Made by a program: the position numbers and the translations under genes
In this document: positions 7,745 through 14,601 of the stretch, piece by piece
Numbering within the stretch: position 1 is the stretch's first letter
Layout: the number at the start of each line of letters is the position of its first letter
The notes under the pieces: model-generated
What the model saw: the letters and a program-made list of their open reading frames with translations, nothing else
Told to the model about the DNA's origin: nothing
Database searches by the model: none
NCBI GenBank assembly: GCA_009775375.1
Contig: VSPO01000068.1
Coordinates: forward strand, 1-17,487
Length of the DNA stretch: 17,487 nt
DNA from: Muribaculaceae bacterium
GTDB taxonomy: Bacteria; Bacteroidota; Bacteroidia; Bacteroidales; Muribaculaceae
Direction of reading: 5' to 3'

Positions 7745-8890
7745 ATGTATAAAAATTATCTTTTCCCCGCTATTTACCCCATGACAGAGAAAGAACACAC
7801 AAAAACTATCGAGCTTGACCCTCAACCAAAGCTCGCCGAAAATACAAAAAACGGCAAATCACTGAAAATAGGACTTGTAGGAAACTATGAGGATACGGAA
7901 GAAACCCGGTTTCTGCTGACTCCCGAGGGCTGCGGATTGCTCACTTCCTCCGGCATAAAGATTGTCATGGAATGTGGCGCCGCCACCGACATCAGCTTCC
8001 CTGATTCCGCCTACACGGAGTTTGGCGTTGAGATCGCCAAGCGGGAAGAAGCCCTGAAAGCCGATATTGTCCTTTCCTATCTTCCTCTGAGGGAAGACGA
8101 CATCAAAAAGATGAAGGACGGAGCCTCCTTGTTTACTATGATGGACGAGTCGCTTTTCGAGATGAAAGTCATCAAGGCTCTTATTGACAAAAACATCACG
8201 GCAGGCTGTCTCGACAACATGTATAGCTACAATGACGAGCCTGTCTTCGCCAACATTATCGACGAAATCGACGGCAGGGCCTCGATTATCTACGCACAGG
8301 AGTTTCTGTCGTATGTCGGAGGGGGCAAAGGCGTGCTTCTCGCCGGCGTGGCCGGCTTGAATCCATGCGAGGTGCTCGTCATCGGCGACGGCACCACTGC
8401 TTATTCCGCAGCAAAGGCCGCTATGGCTGCGGGAGCATACGTCACGCTCATGAACAACGACATCTCAGCACTGCAGGTGGCAAAGCAATATTGCGGCGAC
8501 GCACTCAACACCGTGGCCATCCATCCCCGCGTGCTATATAATAAGGTGAAAGGAGCCGACGTGATACTTATAGGCGAGTGCACCCGCCCGTTTGAATTTC
8601 CCAAGAACCTCTCCGTGGCAATCAAAGACACTGTCTACGTGCTCAACTTCAATGAGACGAAGCCTTCGCTGTCAGTGCCACGCACAGTGGCTATGGCCAT
8701 CTCCAACGTGCTCGTCAATTTCTTCAGCGACATGCTGATAAAAGGCGGGGTCAACGCCATGGTAAGCGCCACGCCCGGAGTGCAATCCGGCATCGTATGC
8801 TACAGGGGCAAGCTCGTGGACAAACTCGTGGCCTCATACCTCAACCTCAGCAGCGTTGACATAAAAGTGATGCTCGCCGCTTCCAACTGA
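7745..8890 (+). CDS. Alanine dehydrogenase/transhydrogenase-like oxidoreductase
   Basis: This protein has the two-domain fold of alanine dehydrogenase and the transhydrogenase alpha subunit. The N-terminal domain starts at KIGLVGNYEDTEETRFLLTP (41-60), where R55 matches the substrate-binding Arg. The nucleotide-binding loop is GDGTTAYSAAKAA (214-226), a variant of the usual GxGxxG, and VPRT near the C-terminus fits the family. Three key positions differ by my alignment: the Lys of VKVKEP is replaced (VLSYLPL, 109-115), the His of YLHLA is replaced (TMMDES, 131-136), and the late catalytic Asp is Asn (VLNFNE). So classical alanine deamination to pyruvate is doubtful; it may use another substrate or regulate. 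ATG 7745 (381 residues) is preferred for its A-rich upstream stretch; ATG 7781 (369 residues) is possible. It is probably cotranscribed with the next gene, 37 bases on. Confidence 0.75.
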   Translation: MYKNYLFPAIYPMTEKEHTKTIELDPQPKLAENTKNGKSLKIGLVGNYEDTEETRFLLTPEGCGLLTSSGIKIVMECGAATDISFPDSAYTEFGVEIAKREEALKADIVLSYLPLREDDIKKMKDGASLFTMMDESLFEMKVIKALIDKNITAGCLDNMYSYNDEPVFANIIDEIDGRASIIYAQEFLSYVGGGKGVLLAGVAGLNPCEVLVIGDGTTAYSAAKAAMAAGAYVTLMNNDISALQVAKQYCGDALNTVAIHPRVLYNKVKGADVILIGECTRPFEFPKNLSVAIKDTVYVLNFNETKPSLSVPRTVAMAISNVLVNFFSDMLIKGGVNAMVSATPGVQSGIVCYRGKLVDKLVASYLNLSSVDIKVMLAASN

Positions 8891-8927
8891 CACCCCGACG
8901 TCACTTCCTTAGTCACGCGTTCCTTAA

Positions 8928-10028
8928 ATGGAGAACCACCGACATCTGATACACATCCTTACCGAAAACCGCTGGGGAGGAATGACAAGATACGCTCTCG
9001 ACATCTGCCGACATTACAAGAGTCTTGGATGGAACGTAGTGGCATTCACCCGCGATGCAAAAGCCGTTGATTCCCTTTTCGAGAAAGAGGGAATCAACCG
9101 TCTTCATGCCCCATTCTTCGGAATATTGGATTTCAGTTCGGCAAAGATGCTTGCCCACGCTTTAGGCATTTTGCCTGTCGGGTCGGCGGTGGTTCACGTC
9201 CACGGATTCAGGAATGCCTTCACCGCCTTGCTTGCCCGCAAGCTTGCGGGAAGGAAAGACGTGCGCATCGTGATGACGCGCCACAAAGTAAAGAAAGGGA
9301 TCGATTCATGGCTGTTCCGACGGATATACCGCAATCTCGACGCCATGATTTTCGTATCGCACATTGCGGCCGAACGGTTTCTTTCCACATGGCATGGGCG
9401 TGACATCCCTTTCGACCCCGGAAAAATCCACGTGATCCACAACAGTCTCTACATAGCCACTTCAGATACCCCCATTCAAAAAGAGAAAGGGCCGGTCTGC
9501 GCCATGTTTCACGGACCATTGGCGGCAGGGAAAGGCCTTGAAACCCTCATCGACGCCCTTTCCATGCTGAAGGGATCGAGAATGAGGCTATGGATCGTCG
9601 GGAGCGGCACGCCGGATTACGTGGATAAGCTCCGCAGAAGGGCGCTGACAAGGGGAGTCATGGAAATGATTGACTGGAAACGGCACTCCGACAATCCCTT
9701 GGGACTGATACGGGAGTGCGACTTCGGAGTGCTTCCCTCATCGTCGGAAGAGGCATTCGGGCTATCGAATATTGAATACATGGCTTGCGGCAAACCATTG
9801 GTCTGCTCCTCCAATGGAGCTCAACCGGAGTATATCACCGATGGGCGCGAGGGATTCCTCGTTCTCCACTCCAATCCCGGAGCATTGGCAGAAGCCATGC
9901 GCAAGCTTGCCTCGGATGCCGAGCTTAGGCAAAGAATGGGGGAACGAGCGGCCACATCGTTTCGCGAAAATTTGTCGTGGAGCCGGTTCATCGCCGCCCT
10001 CGATCCGATATACACAGGCAAGGAATAG
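8928..10028 (+). CDS. GT4-type glycosyltransferase
   Basis: A 366-residue GT-B fold glycosyltransferase of the GT4 type (Glycos_transf_1). The N-terminal acceptor domain has TENRWGGMTRYALDICRHY (12-30), with the glycine-rich turn typical of the family, and VVHVHGF at 88-94. The C-terminal donor domain starts near CAMFHGPLAAGKGLETLIDA (191-210), has WIVGSGTPD (222-230), and ends in the E-x7-E motif E275...E283, which holds the nucleotide sugar. No signal peptide or membrane span is seen, so it should act at the cytoplasmic face of the membrane on lipid-linked or LPS-like acceptors. Sugar and acceptor are unknown. It is not in a polysaccharide cluster; the only likely operon partner is the alanine-dehydrogenase-like gene. 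The bidirectional terminator follows 24 bases after the stop. Confidence 0.85.
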   Translation: MENHRHLIHILTENRWGGMTRYALDICRHYKSLGWNVVAFTRDAKAVDSLFEKEGINRLHAPFFGILDFSSAKMLAHALGILPVGSAVVHVHGFRNAFTALLARKLAGRKDVRIVMTRHKVKKGIDSWLFRRIYRNLDAMIFVSHIAAERFLSTWHGRDIPFDPGKIHVIHNSLYIATSDTPIQKEKGPVCAMFHGPLAAGKGLETLIDALSMLKGSRMRLWIVGSGTPDYVDKLRRRALTRGVMEMIDWKRHSDNPLGLIRECDFGVLPSSSEEAFGLSNIEYMACGKPLVCSSNGAQPEYITDGREGFLVLHSNPGALAEAMRKLASDAELRQRMGERAATSFRENLSWSRFIAALDPIYTGKE

Positions 10029-10052
10029 CCATCTGCTGTCATGAATAAAATT

Positions 10053-10092
10053 CGGCGCCCCTCCGTTTTCCTGTGGAAGCGGAGGGGCGCCG
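10053..10092. terminator. Bidirectional intrinsic terminator
   Basis: CGGCGCCCCTCCG (10053-10065) and its exact complement at 10080-10092 make a 13-bp GC-rich stem around a 14-nt loop. On the minus strand it is followed by ATTTTATT, a fair U tract for the end of polA. The rightward tail (ACATATTG) is weaker. It lies between two convergent genes. Confidence 0.85.
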
Positions 10093-10111
10093 ACATATTG
10101 CGGGCAGTCAG

Positions 10112-12889
10112 TCAATGCGCGTCGAGCCAATTGTCGGCGACACCACTGGAGGCCGTCAGAGTCACCTTGCCCTTATAAGCATTCTCCATGCACTCCGCCA
10201 CCATATCCTGAAGGCGCGGCAACTCTTCAGGCACCACATCGAAATTCAATTCATCGTGCACCTGCATTATCATCTTAGACTTCATTCCTTCCGAAGCCAT
10301 ACGTTTGAATATATCGACCATCGCCACCTTGATGATATCGGCGGCAGCCCCCTGAATCGGGGCGTTGATGGCATTGCGCTCCGCATATCCCCTGACCACG
10401 GGATTCTTGCTATTGATGTCGGGCAGACGACGCTTTCGCCCCATTATCGTGGAGACATAGCCATGCTCCCTTGCCGTCTCCACCGAATCGCTCATATACT
10501 TATGAATCGTGGGAAAGGTGGCAAAATAATTGTCGATAAGCTCCTTGGCATCGGAGCGTGGTATGCCGAGCCGCGACGACAGTCCGAATGCGGATATGCC
10601 ATAGAGAATGCCGAAATTGGCGGTCTTAGCATGGCGCCGCTCATCGGCACTCACCTCCGCAAGAGGCTTATGATAGATCTTAGAGGCCGTGATGGCATGG
10701 ATATCATCGCCGTTGCGGAATGCCTCGATCATGGTCTCATCATTGGCAAAATCGGCCACAAGCCTGAGTTCTATCTGTGAATAATCGGCCGAAAGGAAAA
10801 GATGCCCCGGATCCGCGATGAAAGCCCTTCTTATCTCACGACCCTGATCCTCCCTGACAGGAATGTTCTGGAGATTTGGGGATGATGACGAGATACGGCC
10901 CGTGGCTGTCACCGTCTGGTTGTAGACAGTATGAACCTTTCCGGTAGTCGGATTGATTGCCGCCGGTAACGCCGTCAGATAAGTTGTAAGCAATTTTTTC
11001 AGCTGACGGTATTCAAGAATCTTGCCGACGATTGGATTCTTGTGGGCCACCTTCTCCAGAAGGTCCTCGCTCGTGGAATACTGTCCGGTCTTTGTCTTTT
11101 TGGCCTTGGGGTCAAGCCGCAGCTTGTCGAACAGAATCTCCCCTACCTTTGCGGGAGAGCCGACATTGAATTCCTCCCCAGCCATGCTGAATATCTCCTT
11201 TTCTATACCCGACAATTTTTGGCCAAGGTCGCGGGCAGCCTCGTTCAACGCCTCCACATCGATACGAACCCCGACAATCTCCATCTGAGCCAACACCTCG
11301 GAGAGCGGAAGCTCCACATCCGTCAGGAGTTTCTCCATTCCCTCCTCCTCAATCGCAGCAGCAAGCAGCGGCTCAAGCCGCATGACCACCGCCGCCCTCT
11401 CGCAGGCCCACATTGCAATCTCCTCTTCTGTGGAGGCGACTTTCTTTGAGCCCCGTTTCGGGGAGAACACCGGTTCCGGCAAACAGGTGTAGCCAAGATA
11501 GCCGGAGGCGAGCATATCCACGTCGTGGCGCATCTCGGGCTGAAGAAGATAGTGGGAAACGGTGACGTCGGCATAGTTGCAAAGAGCCGGAGCATTATCA
11601 GTGCGCAGACGGTGGGCAATGACATAATCCCTCTTTGCGGAGGCCGTCACTTTCCTCACGTCCGCGCGGGCAAACAGGTCGAGGACAGCCGCGATTCCGG
11701 CTTTCATTGAGGCGGGCACATAATAGGCCTTTCCTTCCTCCGACACTACGGCAACACCCTTCAATACGGCATCCATGTCGTTGTCTCCTTCCGCCACCAT
11801 GCAGACGCCACACCGGCTATCCTTCATCATCGATGCCGACACGGAGTCGGCATCTTCTTGCGTTGCTACTATTTTCCAGTCGATTGGGTCGGACATAAAT
11901 GTCTTAGGGACGGCTGCCTCGACATCGGCATCTTCCTTTGTCTCCCCTTCAGAGAAGTCGTCGAACAGGGAGGAAGGGAATTCCGGCTTCTTTACCGCAG
12001 GACTCTCCTCGCCAAGACGGCGTTCCACCCTGTCGCGCAGCGATTTGAATTCAAGTTCATTGAAAATGGCGAAAAGCTTGTCGCGATCCTCGTTTTTCCT
12101 GACAAGCTCATCGGGGACGGCTTTGACAGGGACATCAGTGCGGATAGTGGCAAGGAAATACGAGTCGCGTATCTGCTGAGCGTTCTCTTCTATTTTCTTC
12201 TTCAAAGCACCCTTTAGTTCAGCTGTATGTTCCAGCAGACTATCGACGCCACCAAACTGGGTGATAAGCTTGACTGCTGTCTTCTCTCCGACACCGGGAC
12301 ATCCGGGTATGTCGTCGATTTTGTCGCCCATAAGCGCCAGGAGGTCTATCACCTGCTTCGGCTCATCTATTCCATATTTCGAGCAGACCTCCTCTTCGCC
12401 ACGCAATTCAAAATCCTCTCCACGGTAGGAAGGCTTATATTGCAGCACGCCCGGACTCACCAATTGGCCGAAATCCTTGTCGGGAGTCATCATATAGGTC
12501 GTGAATCCCTCCGCCTCGGCCCGTTTCGCCATCGTCCCGATTACGTCGTCGGCCTCAAAACCTTCCACTTCAAGAATAGGGATATTATATGCATGGATAA
12601 TCTCCTTTATTATAGGCACGGAAAGCTTGATGTCCTCGGGAGTGGACGACCTCGACGCCTTATAGGAAGCATAGGCTTCGCTCCGGAACGTAGGGCCCGG
12701 AGGATCGAAACATACCGCTATATGGGTGGGCCGCTGCTTGCGCAACACCTCTTCCAAAGTGTTGACAAACCCGAATATCGCAGACGTGTTGAAGCCGTCG
12801 CGGGTCAGGCGCGGCATCTTTATGAGGGCATAGTAGGCGCGGAATATCAACGCATACGCATCAAGGAGAAACAGGCGTTTTTCATTCAT
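10112..12889 (-). CDS. polA: DNA polymerase I, proofreading motif degenerate
   Basis: Fills gaps and removes RNA primers during replication and repair. The 925-residue length is normal. The 5' nuclease domain (1-290) has D10 in FLLDAYAL, the FEADD cluster (111-115), TPDKDF (135-140) and GDKIDDIPGCPGVG (188-201). The polymerase domain (510-925) has motif A DYSQIELR (702-709), motif B RRHAKTANFGILYG (751-764) and motif C QVHDE (876-880). The middle domain (about 335-500) aligns to the 3'-5' exonuclease, but the FDTE stretch is RCGVCMVAEGD (359-369), so the two metal-binding acids are gone. The second motif Asn is replaced (ASAKRD, 416-421), while RHDVD (454-458) is kept. Proofreading is therefore probably absent. 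The gene diverges from the polyprenyl synthase gene; no clear promoter is seen for it. Confidence 0.97.
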   Translation of the reverse strand: MNEKRLFLLDAYALIFRAYYALIKMPRLTRDGFNTSAIFGFVNTLEEVLRKQRPTHIAVCFDPPGPTFRSEAYASYKASRSSTPEDIKLSVPIIKEIIHAYNIPILEVEGFEADDVIGTMAKRAEAEGFTTYMMTPDKDFGQLVSPGVLQYKPSYRGEDFELRGEEEVCSKYGIDEPKQVIDLLALMGDKIDDIPGCPGVGEKTAVKLITQFGGVDSLLEHTAELKGALKKKIEENAQQIRDSYFLATIRTDVPVKAVPDELVRKNEDRDKLFAIFNELEFKSLRDRVERRLGEESPAVKKPEFPSSLFDDFSEGETKEDADVEAAVPKTFMSDPIDWKIVATQEDADSVSASMMKDSRCGVCMVAEGDNDMDAVLKGVAVVSEEGKAYYVPASMKAGIAAVLDLFARADVRKVTASAKRDYVIAHRLRTDNAPALCNYADVTVSHYLLQPEMRHDVDMLASGYLGYTCLPEPVFSPKRGSKKVASTEEEIAMWACERAAVVMRLEPLLAAAIEEEGMEKLLTDVELPLSEVLAQMEIVGVRIDVEALNEAARDLGQKLSGIEKEIFSMAGEEFNVGSPAKVGEILFDKLRLDPKAKKTKTGQYSTSEDLLEKVAHKNPIVGKILEYRQLKKLLTTYLTALPAAINPTTGKVHTVYNQTVTATGRISSSSPNLQNIPVREDQGREIRRAFIADPGHLFLSADYSQIELRLVADFANDETMIEAFRNGDDIHAITASKIYHKPLAEVSADERRHAKTANFGILYGISAFGLSSRLGIPRSDAKELIDNYFATFPTIHKYMSDSVETAREHGYVSTIMGRKRRLPDINSKNPVVRGYAERNAINAPIQGAAADIIKVAMVDIFKRMASEGMKSKMIMQVHDELNFDVVPEELPRLQDMVAECMENAYKGKVTLTASSGVADNWLDAH

Positions 12890-12957
12890 GTCAATTAAAT
12901 TTTCCGCTAATTTAGCAATTTAATCGCTATTAAATGCCTCCGTTAATAAGATTTTAT

Positions 12958-12965
12958 TAATTTTG
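12958..12965 (+). promoter_or_regulatory. -7 promoter box of the polyprenyl synthase unit
   Basis: TAATTTTG matches TAnnTTTG fully. The -33 position has no TTTG. Transcription should start around 12970-12972, after the GTG at 12968, so ATG 12980 is the likely start codon with a leader of only about 10 nt. Confidence 0.6.
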
Positions 12966-12979
12966 CAGTGAATTTGAAT

Positions 12980-13954
12980 ATGGACAAGCTCACCGTAATA
13001 CAAAATAGGCTTCAAAACGAGCTCGCGGCGATGAACGACATAATACGCCGCTCGCTCTTTACCCCGAATCAGTTGATGAATCAGGTCGTGACGTCGTATC
13101 TCACATCCAAGGGAAAACAGATACGGCCCATTATGGTGATTCTCAGTGCCGGAATGTTTGGCGGAGTCAACGACCATGTGCTCCATGCAGGGGCGGCACT
13201 CGAAATGCTCCACAATGCATCCCTTATTCACGACGATGTAGTCGACGAGACTCCGTTGAGGCGTGGCAAGGATACGATCAACCATCAATGGGGCAATCAT
13301 ATCGCCGTGCTCGTCGGAGATTATTTCGTCTCCAACGCCCTCGCTGCAGGGATAAAGACCGACAACATCTCGATAATATCAGCCATATCCGATCTCGGCA
13401 AAGAACTGTCGCTCGGAGAGATCGACCAAATCTGCAACGCCCGAAGCCATCATTTCGATGAAGAAAGCTATATCTCGATGATCCGCAAAAAGACGGCTTC
13501 GCTTTTCGTGAATTGCGTGAAGATGGGAGCGGAGGCGGCCGGAGCTTCACCAAAGGAATACGAGCCGCTGATGAGGTATGCAGAGTTGTTCGGACTTTGT
13601 TTTCAGATAAAAGACGATATCTTCGATTATTTCGACAGTATCTCCATTGGGAAGCCTACCGGCAACGACCTGAGAGAGGGGAAGGTGACGCTTCCTTTGC
13701 TTCATGCCCTTGCCTCCGGCCCGGAAGAGGAGGCGGCGGAAATGAAAGCTCTTCTTAAGAGAGGCAACCTCTCCCCTTACGAAATATCCACCCTTATTGA
13801 TTTCGCCAAAAGCAACGGAGGAATTGAATATGCCTACGACCGCATGGCGCAAATGCAGGCGCAAGCCCTTAGCCTTCTCGACAGCTACCAGGAATCCGAT
13901 TGGAAAGAATCCTTCAAGGATATCTTTGCTTTCGTAATATCCAGAAAATCCTGA
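12980..13954 (+). CDS. Long-chain polyprenyl diphosphate synthase
   Basis: A trans-prenyltransferase (324 residues) that adds isopentenyl diphosphate units to allylic diphosphates in the cytoplasm, here most likely to make the menaquinone side chain. The first Asp-rich motif DDVVD is at 85-89, the second DDIFD at 212-216. KGKQIRP (44-50) and the Arg pair TPLRRGKDT (91-99) bind the diphosphates. The residue five before the first motif is the small A80, which in this family permits long products; C35-C50 is inference, exact length unknown. The start is set at ATG 12980 because the -7 box makes GTG 12968 unlikely. It is followed by rnhB (34 bases) and the SNF2 gene, probably one transcript. Confidence 0.9.
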   Translation: MDKLTVIQNRLQNELAAMNDIIRRSLFTPNQLMNQVVTSYLTSKGKQIRPIMVILSAGMFGGVNDHVLHAGAALEMLHNASLIHDDVVDETPLRRGKDTINHQWGNHIAVLVGDYFVSNALAAGIKTDNISIISAISDLGKELSLGEIDQICNARSHHFDEESYISMIRKKTASLFVNCVKMGAEAAGASPKEYEPLMRYAELFGLCFQIKDDIFDYFDSISIGKPTGNDLREGKVTLPLLHALASGPEEEAAEMKALLKRGNLSPYEISTLIDFAKSNGGIEYAYDRMAQMQAQALSLLDSYQESDWKESFKDIFAFVISRKS

Positions 13955-13988
13955 TAAACCCTTCCGAAATCCCCTCCAACCGTTCCTT

Positions 13989-14573
13989 ATGGCCACAACC
14001 CTCCTGAAATACATGAACGAAGGCATCATTGAGGCCGGTTGCGACGAGGCCGGACGCGGATGTCTTTGCGGCCCTGTCAGTTGTGCCGCCGTGATTCTTC
14101 CCCCTGACTTTGAATGCCCGGAACTTAACGACAGCAAGAAGCTGACGGAAAAGAAGCGTGCTGCTCTTCGCCCTTTCATTGAGCGTAACGCCATAGCCTG
14201 GGCCGTCGTGATGGTGGAGGCGGAAGAGATCGACAGAATCAATATCCTCAACGCTTCCATTATCGGCATGCACCGTGCCCTCGACAATCTTAGGGTGCGT
14301 CCTCAACATGTCCTTGTGGACGGCAACAGGTTCAAGCCATATCACGACATACCACACACCACCGTAGTCAAAGGCGACGCCACATACATGTCGATAGCCG
14401 CTGCGTCGATACTTGCCAAGACCCACCGCGACGAGCTTATGGAACGGCTTGCCCTGAAATACCCGGGATATGCGTGGGAGGTCAACAAAGGATACCCGAC
14501 AAAGGCCCATCGCGCCGCCATCGCCTCTCTCGGACCATCTCCAATCCACAGACTCTCCTTCCGACTCATCTAA
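13989..14573 (+). CDS. rnhB: Ribonuclease HII
   Basis: Cuts RNA in RNA-DNA hybrids and nicks 5' of single ribonucleotides in DNA, starting ribonucleotide excision repair. The 194-residue protein is normal in length. The four catalytic acids are visible: D19 and E20 in GCDEAGRG, D111 in VLVDGNRF, and D130 in VVKGDATY. The family signatures DSKKLTEKKR (48-57) and SIAAASILAK (135-144) are intact. It sits between the polyprenyl synthase and SNF2 genes, and across the divergent promoter region from polA, whose 5' nuclease and gap filling complete the same repair pathway. Confidence 0.96.
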   Translation: MATTLLKYMNEGIIEAGCDEAGRGCLCGPVSCAAVILPPDFECPELNDSKKLTEKKRAALRPFIERNAIAWAVVMVEAEEIDRINILNASIIGMHRALDNLRVRPQHVLVDGNRFKPYHDIPHTTVVKGDATYMSIAAASILAKTHRDELMERLALKYPGYAWEVNKGYPTKAHRAAIASLGPSPIHRLSFRLI

Positions 14574-14601
14574 GATACGCCCCCACCCATATTTCCCTGC
14601 C

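Noticed and set aside
10073..10780. 235-codon plus-strand ORF opposite the polA 3' end, and similar long ORFs opposite polA
   Set aside because: They are shadows of a highly conserved gene; GC-rich third positions open the opposite strand. No homology is apparent.
12907..12914. Possible minus-strand -7 box for polA (TAAATTAG)
   Set aside because: One fixed position of TAnnTTTG is wrong and no -33 TTTG is found 20 nt away, so it is too weak to call.
14470..14601. N-terminal extension of the SNF2 protein overlapping rnhB
   Set aside because: The extra 44 residues overlap a conserved gene in another frame, and ATG 14602 gives a typical basic N-terminus before the SWIM finger.
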